The translations under genes and the position numbers were made by a program. From contig DATMYV010000035.1 of NCBI GenBank assembly GCA_035560795.1, positions 29,406 through 93,405 on the forward strand: a stretch of 64,000 bases of DNA. The letters are read 5' to 3'. This DNA comes from Longilinea sp035560795. Its GTDB lineage: Bacteria; Chloroflexota; Anaerolineae; Anaerolineales; Anaerolineaceae. The notes beneath the pieces are model-generated. The model made no database searches. It saw only the letters and a program-made list of their open reading frames with translations, and was not told the origin of the DNA. Of this stretch, positions 26,619-36,130 are shown one piece after another; position 1 is the stretch's first letter, and the number at the start of each line of letters is the position of its first letter.

Positions 26619-27196
26619 CGAACATTCCAGACACCCCTATCCGCCAGCAAATTGGCCGTTTTATTCGTCAGAAGATCAGTGAAGGTCCAGTTTATCTAGA
26701 TACCGAAACCACCGGGCTGGATCGCGATGCTGAAATTGTTGAAATTGCAATCGTTGATACGCATGGCGAAATCCTGATTCAATCCTTTGTAAAGCCCAGC
26801 AAACCCATTCCAGGCGATGCGGCGGCGATCCATGGCATAACAGACGAAATGGTTCAAGGGGCGCCTTCATGGCCTGTACTGTGGCAGTCATTGCGTGGTC
26901 TGGTAACCGGACGACCGCTAGGGCTGTATAATGCTGATTTTGACCTGCGGTTGATGCAGCAATCGATGTCGGTTTACCGACTGCCATGGCGCGAAACCTT
27001 CAATGTCATCGATGTCATGAAGGTCTACTCCGATTATCGCGGCGAATGGGATTCATTCCGCCGTGGAAAAAAGATTTTCAAGCTGGAAGAGGCTGGAAAA
27101 TTCTTCGGGATACCATTGCCGAATGCCCACCGTGCAGCAGCCGATACCCTCCTTACCCGGGCTGTCTTTCACTGTATGGCCGGTTTGGATTATTAA
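26615..27196 (+). CDS. DEDDh-type 3'-5' exonuclease (DnaQ/RNase T-like)
   Basis: A nuclease of 193 residues with all exonuclease motifs: ExoI YLDTETTGLD (Asp and Glu), ExoII in LYNADFDLRLM, and ExoIII in NAHRAAADTLLT, whose His five residues before the Asp gives the DEDDh subtype. HGITDEMVQGAP is also typical of DnaQ-like enzymes. As a free-standing protein it could be a proofreading subunit or an RNA/DNA trimming enzyme; I cannot tell. It is translationally coupled to the lipoprotein gene, which is an odd partner for a cytoplasmic nuclease. Confidence 0.9.
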   Translation: MTNIPDTPIRQQIGRFIRQKISEGPVYLDTETTGLDRDAEIVEIAIVDTHGEILIQSFVKPSKPIPGDAAAIHGITDEMVQGAPSWPVLWQSLRGLVTGRPLGLYNADFDLRLMQQSMSVYRLPWRETFNVIDVMKVYSDYRGEWDSFRRGKKIFKLEEAGKFFGIPLPNAHRAAADTLLTRAVFHCMAGLDY

Positions 27197-27224
27197 ACCT
27201 AACAATATCCTCAATTTAACAATT

Positions 27225-27254
27225 TTGACAGCCATAGCTTGCGCCTGTTATGTT
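27225..27254 (+). promoter_or_regulatory. Promoter of the CAP-domain protein gene
   Basis: TTGACA at 27225-27230, an 18-bp spacer and TATGTT at 27249-27254, with TG one base before the -10 (extended form). Transcription would start about 50 bases before the ATG at 27311. Confidence 0.7.
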
Positions 27255-27310
27255 AGACTTGCTACATCCAAGTAATAACCGAATTTTAACCAATACTAAC
27301 AACAGGTTGA

Positions 27311-28558
27311 ATGGCGAAAAAACTACATCTCATTCTCATAGCTTTGCTATGCCTGCCCCTTATTGCTGCTGCAAAACTGCCTCAAACATTACAACCAGGG
27401 TCAAGCGGTACCGATAATCCCGGTTTTCTCCCCGCAGTGTCAACAGACGGCGGGACGAACCAGTCCGTCGAGCCGGACAGTACCGGGTGTACCGCCGTTA
27501 CCATTAATATTCAGAATCTTGCCTTCGAGCAGGAATTGGTTGAACGGGTGAACGCCGAACGCGCCAATGCCGGCATACCGCCTCTCAAACTGAATGAGTC
27601 CCTATCGAATGCCAGCCGTTACCATGCCAATGACATGATGTCGGATGTTTATTTCAACCATGATTCTTATGACATCATAAACGGTTCACTGCAATTCGTT
27701 TGTGGCACCTGGCAGCGCATCCGGAATTATTATATTTACGATTCCGCAGCCGGTGAAAATATCGCCGCCGGACAGGATACCCCGGCCGCAGTCATGACTG
27801 CCTGGATGGCTTCAGATGGCCATAGAGCCAATATTCTTAACCCGAACTTTCGCGAACTCGGCGTCGGTTATTACCACGGCGGGTCGTGGTTCGGTGATTT
27901 TTGGGTGCAGGATTTTGGCACACGCTCAAATGTTTATCCAGTTATTATCAATCTGGAAGGCGGCCAAACCAGCAGCCGCGACCTGTCTCTATTCCTTAAT
28001 GGGAAGGGCGTCTTCAGCCAGTACCGCATCCGGGATGATTCATCGCAATGGTCTGCCTGGCAGCCCTTTCAGGAACAAGTGAATTGGTCATTAAACGGGC
28101 AGGGAAACCTCAGCCACACGGTTACAGTCGAACTGCAAAAAAGCAACGGCGAAGTAAGCAGCAGCAGTGATTCGATTTTTCTGGTCGGTCAACCATCTCT
28201 GGGCAACCTTCCCGATACCGTGCGGTTTGTATACGTAATATCGACTGGCACGTTGACGGCCGTGGATAATTACCTGCAGCCGTTGAATGTCGGGACCGCG
28301 GATGTGCTCAACTGGTCACTCTCATCCACAGCAAACTGGATCAGCCTGTCTGCCACGAGCGGTACGACCCCTGGCACACGGGTTACTGTTACTCCGCGGG
28401 ATCTTAATAGCTTAAATCCTGGACAGTACACCGGCAACCTGACTTTCATAGTGACTTCGCCTGCCAATGTCGCTGGATCGCCAAATACAATTCCAGTGTC
28501 GTTGAATGTGGTTGTCAGCCTCGATCATTCGATTTTTCTACCTGCCATCGTACACTGA
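27311..28558 (+). CDS. Secreted CAP (SCP/PR1)-domain protein
   Basis: A 415-residue exported protein. A signal peptide (residues 1-21, LILIALLCLPLIAAA) leads to a CAP domain at about 75-210: ELVERVNAERANAGIPPL, RYHANDMM, the GENIAAG motif, and SDGHRANILNPNFRELGVGY, with the conserved His and Glu residues of the CAP cavity. The C-terminal part (about 310-405) looks like a BACON/Ig-like beta domain (LNWSLSSTANWISLSATSG). The chain ends in a short hydrophobic tail, SIFLPAIVH, and FLPA also occurs just after the signal peptide. The function of bacterial CAP proteins is mostly unknown. Confidence 0.88.
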   Translation: MAKKLHLILIALLCLPLIAAAKLPQTLQPGSSGTDNPGFLPAVSTDGGTNQSVEPDSTGCTAVTINIQNLAFEQELVERVNAERANAGIPPLKLNESLSNASRYHANDMMSDVYFNHDSYDIINGSLQFVCGTWQRIRNYYIYDSAAGENIAAGQDTPAAVMTAWMASDGHRANILNPNFRELGVGYYHGGSWFGDFWVQDFGTRSNVYPVIINLEGGQTSSRDLSLFLNGKGVFSQYRIRDDSSQWSAWQPFQEQVNWSLNGQGNLSHTVTVELQKSNGEVSSSSDSIFLVGQPSLGNLPDTVRFVYVISTGTLTAVDNYLQPLNVGTADVLNWSLSSTANWISLSATSGTTPGTRVTVTPRDLNSLNPGQYTGNLTFIVTSPANVAGSPNTIPVSLNVVVSLDHSIFLPAIVH

Positions 28559-28603
28559 AAAGATCGGCTACAATAGGGATATTCTTTTTCCAGGAGATCG
28601 TGC

Positions 28604-30700
28604 TTGGAAGGATTTCCCTTTACTTCAGTCCAAAGGATCGTCATAGACCGTGAGCCGCATGGCGCATGGTTTCTAAAAGGTCCAGCTGGCACGGGAAAAA
28701 CTTCCACAGCGGTTGCCTGGGTAGAACGGCTGCTTTCTTCCGGCATCCTGGGCGACCAGATTCTGATTCTGACTCCGCAGCGTACGCTCGCCCAACCTTA
28801 CGTGCAGGCCAGCCAAAAGCCTGAATTACCGGCTGGCGGGCTGCCGACGATTTTGACGTTTAATGGACTTGCCCAACGCCTGGTAAACCTGTTTTGGCCT
28901 CTCGTTTCACGAGACGCTGGATTTGCCCATCCAGAAAAACCGCCGGTCTTTCTGACCGCTGAAACAGCCCAGTTTTACATGACCCAGGTGGTTGTTCCGC
29001 TATTGGACGATGGCTATTTCAATTGCGTTACCATCGATCGGAACCGCCTCTTTAGCCAGATACTGGATAACCTGAATAAAGCCGCTTTTGTCGGCTTCGA
29101 TCATACCGAGTTGGCCAGGCGCCTTAAAGCCGGCTGGGTTGGAAAACCCGCCCAGCTACAAATCTACGATCAGGCCCAGGAATGTGCCAACCGTTTTCGC
29201 CAGTATTGTCTTGACAACAACCTGCTGGATTTTTCACTCCAGTTGGAAATATTTACCCGGCAACTCTGGCCGTCTTTTCTCGTCAGGAATTATCTGGACA
29301 AAACCTATCGGCATCTGATTTATGATAATGTTGAAGAGGATGTCCCTGCCGCCCAGGATGTACTGCGCCAATGGATCCCATCCTTTGATTCAGCCTTGCT
29401 CATCTTCGATAACGACGGCGGTTATCGCGCTTTTTTGGGCGCTGACACAGAAAACGGCGCATCGCTTGCGGATACCTGCCAGCATACCCTGGAATTTAGT
29501 GACTCCTTCATCACCAATGAAAAAATGGAGCACCTTGCCGCTCATCTTAGCGATGCACTACTGCGGCACCCATATTTGCCTAGCCCCTCAGTTGATAAAA
29601 TTCATCAGATCCATTTCGAGCGTTTCTATCCTGAAATGATCCAGTGGATTGGCGCAAAAATGGCCTCTTCAATCCGCGACGATGGCATTGGTCCTGGAGA
29701 AATGGTCATCCTGGCGCCTTTCGTCTCCGATTCGCTGCGCTTTTCGCTCATGGCAGAGTTCGAAAACCTTGGAATTGCTTCCAGGTCGCACCGGCCTTCG
29801 CGTACGCTCCGCGATGAACCAGCCACGCGATGCCTGCTCACTCTCGCCAAGTTGGCTCACCCGGAATGGGAGGTGCCGATTACGAGCCAGGAGATTCGGG
29901 TAATGCTGATGCAGTCGCTAGGCGCTATGGACCTCGTTCGCGCGGATTTATGTGCGAAAACTCTTTTTTCCCCCCGAAAACCGAAAGAAGGACTGGCATC
30001 CTTCGATCGGCTGATTCCAGCTATGCAGGAACGCATCACCCACCGGATTGGGGGAAAGCTCGAATCGCTGCGCGCCTGGTTGGAGGAGTATCGCCAGGCA
30101 GAACCATTACCTTTGGACGGATTTCTGGCCCGTATTTTCGGTGAATTATTATCACAACCTGGTTTTGGTTTTGAAAATGATCTGGAAGTAGCTTCAGTCA
30201 CGGCACGATTGGTTGAATCCATTCAGAAATTCCGCCGCGCTGCCAGCGATGATGAGAATGGAAAGCTATATTTGCAGATGATATCGGAAGGTGTTATCGC
30301 TGCACAATCGACTCAATCCTGGGAGGAACTCTCCCGCACAGATGCGGTACTGATTTCACCAGCACATACGTTCTTAATGGCCAATCGGCCAGCAAGGATC
30401 CAATTCTGGCTGGATGCAGGCAGCTTGAACTGGTGGCAGCGCCTCATGCAACCGTTAACCCATCCTTATGTACTCAGCCGGAGGTGGCCTGCGGATCGGA
30501 AATGGACTGATGCTGACGAATACAGCGCCAATCAGGAATCACTGGCCCGCCTGCTGCGCGGCCTGCTTCGCCGCTGCAGCGGACAGGTGATCGTGTGCAG
30601 CGTTACGCTCAATGAGCGCGGCGATGAGGAACATGGCCCAATGCTTCAGGCTTTTCAATCCTTACGCAGGCGTTTGAATGTTGTGGAGAAGCAGTCATGA
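28604..30700 (+). CDS. AddB-like helicase-fold protein with degraded ATPase motifs
   Basis: A 698-residue protein that starts at TTG 28604 after CAGGAG. It has a superfamily-1 helicase layout: intact Walker A GPAGTGKTS (residues 26-34) and motif Ia (ILILTPQRTLAQ), but motif II reads DNVEED (241-246) instead of DExQD, motif III reads FDNDGGYRAFLGAD without the usual Gln, and motifs V and VI are not recognisable. That is the pattern of the AddB/RexB subunit, which binds DNA but does not unwind it. Unlike AddB it has no nuclease domain; the nuclease is encoded separately two genes downstream. Its TGA overlaps the helicase start (ATGA). Confidence 0.78.
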   Translation: MEGFPFTSVQRIVIDREPHGAWFLKGPAGTGKTSTAVAWVERLLSSGILGDQILILTPQRTLAQPYVQASQKPELPAGGLPTILTFNGLAQRLVNLFWPLVSRDAGFAHPEKPPVFLTAETAQFYMTQVVVPLLDDGYFNCVTIDRNRLFSQILDNLNKAAFVGFDHTELARRLKAGWVGKPAQLQIYDQAQECANRFRQYCLDNNLLDFSLQLEIFTRQLWPSFLVRNYLDKTYRHLIYDNVEEDVPAAQDVLRQWIPSFDSALLIFDNDGGYRAFLGADTENGASLADTCQHTLEFSDSFITNEKMEHLAAHLSDALLRHPYLPSPSVDKIHQIHFERFYPEMIQWIGAKMASSIRDDGIGPGEMVILAPFVSDSLRFSLMAEFENLGIASRSHRPSRTLRDEPATRCLLTLAKLAHPEWEVPITSQEIRVMLMQSLGAMDLVRADLCAKTLFSPRKPKEGLASFDRLIPAMQERITHRIGGKLESLRAWLEEYRQAEPLPLDGFLARIFGELLSQPGFGFENDLEVASVTARLVESIQKFRRAASDDENGKLYLQMISEGVIAAQSTQSWEELSRTDAVLISPAHTFLMANRPARIQFWLDAGSLNWWQRLMQPLTHPYVLSRRWPADRKWTDADEYSANQESLARLLRGLLRRCSGQVIVCSVTLNERGDEEHGPMLQAFQSLRRRLNVVEKQS

Positions 30701-32928
30701 CCAGTCTGCGTCCAGCCCAGACTGAAATCGTCGGCTACACTGGCGGAAAAATGGGCGTATCTGCGGTACCGGGCAGCGGGAAAACATTTACCCTGTCCTG
30801 GCTGGCTGCCCGGTTGATCGAACAGGCTGATTTGTTCGATGACCAGGAAATCCTGGTCGTCACCTTGGTAAATTCGGCGGTGGATAATTTCTCTTCCAGG
30901 ATTTCCGGTTTCCTGCGGGAAAAGAACCTGATACCGAACCTAGGTTATCGCGTCCGCACGCTGCACGGTTTGGCCCATGATATCGTTCGTGAGCGGCCAG
31001 ACCTGGTCGGACTTTCGGACCGCTTTGCGATCGTCGATGAACGCGAGTCATTGGAAATCATGGATGGAGCTGTAACAAGCTGGCTCCGCAGCCACCCTGA
31101 CTTCATTGCCGAATGGACTGCGCCTGAAGTCGAATTGGTGGACAATCGTTATGCGCAGAAACTATGGTTTGATTCAGTCAACAACGTGGCTCGCAGTTTC
31201 ATCCGGCAAGCCAAGGATTTGCAAATACTCCCGGATGAGCTGCAGCGCAGAATAAAGGGACTCAACCAACCGCATCCCTTATTGCTATTAGGGACAGATA
31301 TCTACTCCGATTATCAAAGGTCGCTAAACTATCGTAGTGCGGTCGATTTTTCTGATTTGATTCGACTGGCACTCCAGGCCTTGCAGGCCGATCGCGATTA
31401 CATGCTGCGCTTGCACTACCGCTGGCCGTATATCCTCGAGGATGAGGCACAGGATAGCTCCAGCTTGCAGGAAGAAATTCTGCGGCTTATGGTGGGGTCG
31501 GATGGTAATTGGGTGCGGGTCGGCGACCCGAACCAGGCAATTTTTGAAACCTTCACCACTGCCAGCCCGCGGTTTTTACGTAATTTCCTGCAGGAACCTG
31601 GCGTGACAGCCCGCACTCTACCAAATTCAGGCCGGTCTACGCGGACCATCATTAACTTCGCGAACTCCCTCATCCAGTGGACCAACAATGCGCACCCGGT
31701 AGCGGAATTGCGGGATGCGCTCACCCGCCCTCTCATCCAACCCACGCCGCCTGGCGATCCACAATCCAACCCGCCTGATAATCCCAATGGAATATATATC
31801 ATGCCTCAAGGCTATGAGGCTGAAAAAGAAATCGAGACGGTGGTTAAATCGTTGAAACGCTGGTTACCTGAGCATGCGGATTGGACTGTTGCCGTGCTCA
31901 CTTCTCGAAACGAACGCGGCGCAAAAATAGTCGAAGAACTAAAGCGGAATAATTTGCCCTACGTTGAACTGCTTCAAAGCAGCCAATCCACCCGCTACAC
32001 GGCAGATATTCTGGCTGCCTGCCTGCGCAGCCTGGCGGATCCTGGATCGACTGCGAAATTGCAGGATGTCATGAAACGCCTTGGGCGAATAGCTGCCGGC
32101 GATGACAAGTCAATAGCGGATTTATACCGGGGGGCAGTCGCCGTTTTGGATCGCTGCAAGCGCCTGGAAGAGTACCTGGCGCCGTTTCCTGATTCCGACT
32201 GGCTTGCCGAACTGCCCGCTGAACTGGTTTCGGATGGAGTACGTCAGATTCTTATCGCCAACCGTGAGCAAATTGTACGCTGGCAAAAAGCGTCGTTGCT
32301 GCCCGTAGACCAACTATTATTGACCATAAGCCAGGAGTTGTTTACCAATCCAGCCGATCTTGCCTTGGCGCATAAACTGGCACTGCTGCTCGAACGGGCT
32401 GCCGGCAATCATCCGGATTGGCAGTTGACTGAGTTTGCTGAGGAACTTTCCAGCGTGGCGCGCAATGAACGCCGGATGCCCGGCTTCAGCGAGGAAGATA
32501 TTGGGTTTGATCCGGAACGGTACAAAGGCATCGTGGTGGTGGCAACCCTTCACAAAGCCAAAGGTTTGGAGTGGGACCGCGTTTATCTGCTTTCAGCCAA
32601 TAATTATGATTTTCCTTCCATGCAACCCTACGACAATTACATAGCTGAAAAGTGGTTCGTACGGGATCATCTCAATTTGGAAGCCGAAGCATTGTCAAGG
32701 CTCAAGGCACTGGCTGATGGGGATTTGGAAGGTGTTTATCTGGAGGACGGTCCAGCCACTCAAGCGGCCCGCCTAGAATATTCCGCCGAGCGTTTGCGCG
32801 TGTTGTATGTTGGCATCACGCGGGCAAAACGCGAATTGGTAGTGACATGGAATACCGGCCGGCGGGGCGAATCACAACAGGCTTTACCGATTTTAGCATT
32901 GCAATCTGGCTGGAAAGGATCGGACTGA
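30697..32928 (+). CDS. UvrD/AddA-like superfamily 1A DNA helicase
   Basis: A 743-residue helicase with all motifs: Walker A VPGSGKTFT (about residue 27), motif II LEDEAQDSSSLQ (Asp249, Glu250), motif III VGDPNQAIFETF, motif IV region NSGRSTRTIINFAN, motif V LHKAKGLEWDRVYLL and motif VI LYVGITRAKREL. It should unwind DNA 3' to 5'. It lacks the C-terminal nuclease domain found in AddA and RecB, so cutting must come from a partner. It overlaps the AddB-like gene by four bases and the nuclease gene by one (TGATG), pointing to a fixed-ratio complex. Confidence 0.92.
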   Translation: MTSLRPAQTEIVGYTGGKMGVSAVPGSGKTFTLSWLAARLIEQADLFDDQEILVVTLVNSAVDNFSSRISGFLREKNLIPNLGYRVRTLHGLAHDIVRERPDLVGLSDRFAIVDERESLEIMDGAVTSWLRSHPDFIAEWTAPEVELVDNRYAQKLWFDSVNNVARSFIRQAKDLQILPDELQRRIKGLNQPHPLLLLGTDIYSDYQRSLNYRSAVDFSDLIRLALQALQADRDYMLRLHYRWPYILEDEAQDSSSLQEEILRLMVGSDGNWVRVGDPNQAIFETFTTASPRFLRNFLQEPGVTARTLPNSGRSTRTIINFANSLIQWTNNAHPVAELRDALTRPLIQPTPPGDPQSNPPDNPNGIYIMPQGYEAEKEIETVVKSLKRWLPEHADWTVAVLTSRNERGAKIVEELKRNNLPYVELLQSSQSTRYTADILAACLRSLADPGSTAKLQDVMKRLGRIAAGDDKSIADLYRGAVAVLDRCKRLEEYLAPFPDSDWLAELPAELVSDGVRQILIANREQIVRWQKASLLPVDQLLLTISQELFTNPADLALAHKLALLLERAAGNHPDWQLTEFAEELSSVARNERRMPGFSEEDIGFDPERYKGIVVVATLHKAKGLEWDRVYLLSANNYDFPSMQPYDNYIAEKWFVRDHLNLEAEALSRLKALADGDLEGVYLEDGPATQAARLEYSAERLRVLYVGITRAKRELVVTWNTGRRGESQQALPILALQSGWKGSD

Positions 32929-33761
32929 TGCCTTTATCTAATCAATTTGCCTTCAGCCAGCACAATCTGCAAGATTATCTGGATTGCCCGCGCCGGTTTC
33001 AACTACGCTATCTAGAAAAGATGGCCTGGCCGGCGGTTCAAAGCGAACCCATTCTGGAACAGGAACGCCGCATGCAGTTAGGCGAACGTTTTCACCAGAT
33101 GGTACAGCAGCATCAACTTGGGCTACCTGCGGAGAGCCTGGAGCTCATGGCCGCCAGCGACTCGGAATTACTGGCATGGTGGCAGGCTTACCTTCAGGAT
33201 CTTCCAGCCAATTTACCGCCTGTTCGCATGGTTGAACATACTCTTTCAGCCCGCTTCGCCGGTTTTCGCTTGCTGGCAAAATATGATCTGCTCGCCATCG
33301 ATCCTGGTCATCACATCCATATTGTCGATTGGAAGACCAACCGTCGCCGCCCTTCCGCGGCCAGTCTGAGGGAACGCGTTCAAACCCGTCTCTATCCATT
33401 CCTCCTCGTGTTGGCAGGTACACACTTGAATGGAGGTATTCCCTGGCAACCAGAACAGGTGGAGTTGATATACTGGTTCACGGCAGAATCGGCAAAGCCC
33501 CTGCGTTTTCAGTATTCCACCGTTCAATACGAGGAAGATGAAAAGCTGCTTTCTGCCTGGATAAATGCCATCCAACGTAGTGCAGACCAAACCATGCTGA
33601 TGACAACGGACATTGACCACCAATGTAAATTATGTAATTTCCGCTCATTCTGTGATCGCGGCCAGCGCGCAGGCGAATGGGACGAAGAAATTTCCGAACC
33701 CGATTCTGGCAAACAATCCATCGATTTCGATTTTGAACAGATTGAGGAAATTGAGTTTTAA
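32928..33761 (+). CDS. AddB/Cas4-type PD-(D/E)XK nuclease with iron-sulfur cysteines
   Basis: A stand-alone nuclease of 277 residues. The catalytic centre shows AKYDLLAID and IVDWKTNRR with the following QTRLYPFLL motif, as in the RecB nuclease family. Four cysteines, Cys20 (YLDCPRRF) and C233-x2-C236-x5-C242 (CKLCNFRSFC), match the spacing of the iron-sulfur staple in AddB, one Cys before and three after the nuclease core. The ATG at 32928 overlaps the helicase TGA; the in-frame start at 32847 lies inside the helicase. It is probably the nuclease subunit of a complex with the two preceding proteins. Confidence 0.88.
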   Translation: MPLSNQFAFSQHNLQDYLDCPRRFQLRYLEKMAWPAVQSEPILEQERRMQLGERFHQMVQQHQLGLPAESLELMAASDSELLAWWQAYLQDLPANLPPVRMVEHTLSARFAGFRLLAKYDLLAIDPGHHIHIVDWKTNRRRPSAASLRERVQTRLYPFLLVLAGTHLNGGIPWQPEQVELIYWFTAESAKPLRFQYSTVQYEEDEKLLSAWINAIQRSADQTMLMTTDIDHQCKLCNFRSFCDRGQRAGEWDEEISEPDSGKQSIDFDFEQIEEIEF

Positions 33762-33766
33762 GCCTT

Positions 33767-36106
33767 ATGGCAACGACCTCCCAACCGCTGGAATGGATTG
33801 AGCCTGCTCCCATAGAAACGCCAGAATGGGCGCTGCAAATCGCTGGCGGGCAGCAGTTGATCGCCGAGACGCTGATCCGGCGCGGGTTGACAACTCCGGA
33901 GCAAGCCCTTGCATTTATGAACAGCTCAGCCTATTCACCTGCCGATCCATTTGATCTGCCGGATATGGAAAAGGCGGTATTGGGTATTGAGGGGGCACTC
34001 GCGCAGCAGGAACGCATTGGGGTTTGGGGTGATTTCGACGTCGATGGGCAGACTGCAACGGCATTGCTGGTCTCTGCTCTCCGCTGCTTGAATGCTGATG
34101 TGGTCTATCATATTCCGGTGCGCGCGCGGGAATCGCACGGCATTCAACTCGCCAGCCTGCAGACCTTCATGCAGCAAAATATCAAACTCCTGCTCACTTG
34201 CGATACTGGCATCACGGCTCATGAATCTGTTGACTATGCGCAATCTACCGGGGTAGAGGTTGTCATTACCGACCACCACAGCCTGCCGGAGGATCTCCCG
34301 CATGCATTGGCGGTGGTTAACCCACAACGCGTTGATACGCAGAGCCCCCTTTCTCCATTGTGTGGAGTCGGTACGGCTTATAAACTGGTGGAGGCGCTAT
34401 TTACCCGCGCCGGATTGGCAGGAGAATTAGAAAATTTTACCGACCTGGCAGCGTTGGGATCTGTTGCCGATCTGGCTGTCATGCGTGGAGAAACCCGTTC
34501 CCTAGTTCAACGCGGTCTTGAACAGCTGCGCAATGCTCCCCGGCCAGCCCTGCAAGCCATGTTGACCCTGGCCGGCGTTCAGGGTGCATACCTGAGTGAA
34601 TCGCATATTGGATATCTCCTCGGACCACAGCTCAACGCGATCGGCCGGTTGGATGATGCCAACCCGATTGTGGAATTCCTGATTACCACAGACCAAGCCT
34701 TGATCAATGTGACTGCCGCGCGCCTGGAAGGATTGAATGCACGCAGGAAATTGCTCACCGATCAAGTTTTTCAGGCAGCCCAGGCCCAAATAACGCAAAA
34801 TCCGGACTTGTTGCAGCAGGCTGCATTGATACTCACCCATCCCAATTGGCCGGCAGGTGTCATCGGGATTGTCGCCAGCCGTTTGGTTGAGTTATACAAC
34901 CTTCCAACCATTCTATTCACTGCGCCGGAGGGTCAGGTTGCCCGCGGTTCCGCCCGTTCCATTGACGGCGTGAACATCACTGCCGCGATTGCTGATTGCC
35001 GCGACCTGGTCGTCAACTTCGGCGGCCACCCAATGGCTGCCGGGTTGGGAATCCAGAGCGAAAATTTACCGGCTTTTCAGCGCAGGTTGAACCGGTCGAT
35101 TCTCTCTCAGACAGGAGGTAAAACGCCTGCCAGACAATTAATTGTGGATGCCTTCCTCAACCTGAAGGAGATCGATTTAGAACTGGTTGAAAATCTGGAT
35201 AGGTTATCGCCGTTTGGACCTGGCAATCCCCCGCTTACATTGGCCAGCCGCAACCTGAAGATCATCAGCGAGGTGCCTGTAGGGCGGAATGGAGAGCATG
35301 TTCAATTGACCGTCGAAGCGCCAGACGGCAACAGCCGCCGGGTTATATGGTGGCAGGGAGCCGGGTTGCCCCGCCCGGCAGGGCGATTTGACCTGGCATA
35401 TACGCTTAGTGCATCAAATTATCGTGGCCAGCCACAAGTGCAAATGGCATGGCAGCATGCCCGGTCGGTTGAACATGAGAAGCCTGCTGAGTTGCAAAAG
35501 ACTAAGCTGGTTTACCAAATCAATGATCTGCGCAGCGTCGAAGATGCTGAAGAAGCTCTTCGCAGGCTGCCCGATAATCCAGACCGAGTGATCTGGGCGG
35601 AAGGCGATGCAGCCAAAGTTGGCGGATTAGCCCGTCACCAGTTGCAGCCAGCTCAAGAATTGACCATCCTAACCAGCCCGCCAGGTTCACGAGAACTTGC
35701 TTCCGTGCTCGACCGGGTTCAACCGGAAATCATTACATTATTCGCCATTCCGCCAACCAATGACGAACCGGAATTTTTTATCCGCCGGCTGGCCGGCTTG
35801 GTTGCTTTTACATTGAACCGGCGGGACGGCCAATCTGATCTGGCTGCATTTTCGGCAGCCACGGCACAACGGGAAACAACTGTCAGAGCCGGTCTGGATT
35901 GGTTGGCGGCGCATGGCGATATCCAATATGAAGTTGATCAGGAGGGCGTCCTGGCAATTTCCAAGGGTGGAATAACTACTCCAGTTGCGCAAGAAACAGC
36001 CTTCCGGCGGTTATCCATCCTATTGGATGAAACCGCCGCGTATCGGGCATATTTTCACCGGGCAGATCCGTTCAGGCTATTGGCACATTCCGTCAATGAA
36101 AAATAA
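33767..36106 (+). CDS. recJ: Single-stranded-DNA exonuclease RecJ
   Basis: A 5'-3' exonuclease used in recombination and mismatch repair. DHH-family motifs are present: WGDFDVDGQTATALL (near residue 90), TCDTGITA, ITDHHSLP, and the DHHA1 motif GGHPMAAGL. An OB-type domain follows (about 455-570), then an extra C-terminal region of about 200 residues, partly winged-helix-like (RETTVRAGLDWLAAHGDI), as in long RecJ versions. It begins five bases after the nuclease gene, so it appears to be the fourth member of a DNA-end-processing operon. Confidence 0.93.
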   Translation: MATTSQPLEWIEPAPIETPEWALQIAGGQQLIAETLIRRGLTTPEQALAFMNSSAYSPADPFDLPDMEKAVLGIEGALAQQERIGVWGDFDVDGQTATALLVSALRCLNADVVYHIPVRARESHGIQLASLQTFMQQNIKLLLTCDTGITAHESVDYAQSTGVEVVITDHHSLPEDLPHALAVVNPQRVDTQSPLSPLCGVGTAYKLVEALFTRAGLAGELENFTDLAALGSVADLAVMRGETRSLVQRGLEQLRNAPRPALQAMLTLAGVQGAYLSESHIGYLLGPQLNAIGRLDDANPIVEFLITTDQALINVTAARLEGLNARRKLLTDQVFQAAQAQITQNPDLLQQAALILTHPNWPAGVIGIVASRLVELYNLPTILFTAPEGQVARGSARSIDGVNITAAIADCRDLVVNFGGHPMAAGLGIQSENLPAFQRRLNRSILSQTGGKTPARQLIVDAFLNLKEIDLELVENLDRLSPFGPGNPPLTLASRNLKIISEVPVGRNGEHVQLTVEAPDGNSRRVIWWQGAGLPRPAGRFDLAYTLSASNYRGQPQVQMAWQHARSVEHEKPAELQKTKLVYQINDLRSVEDAEEALRRLPDNPDRVIWAEGDAAKVGGLARHQLQPAQELTILTSPPGSRELASVLDRVQPEIITLFAIPPTNDEPEFFIRRLAGLVAFTLNRRDGQSDLAAFSAATAQRETTVRAGLDWLAAHGDIQYEVDQEGVLAISKGGITTPVAQETAFRRLSILLDETAAYRAYFHRADPFRLLAHSVNEK

Positions 36107-36130
36107 AAAAACAGGAAAAGCGAGGAAACC

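Noticed and set aside
28604..36106. Anti-phage defence island.
   Set aside because: Helicase plus nuclease could suggest defence, but the AddB-type Cys spacing, the adjoining recJ and the core-gene surroundings fit recombination repair better.
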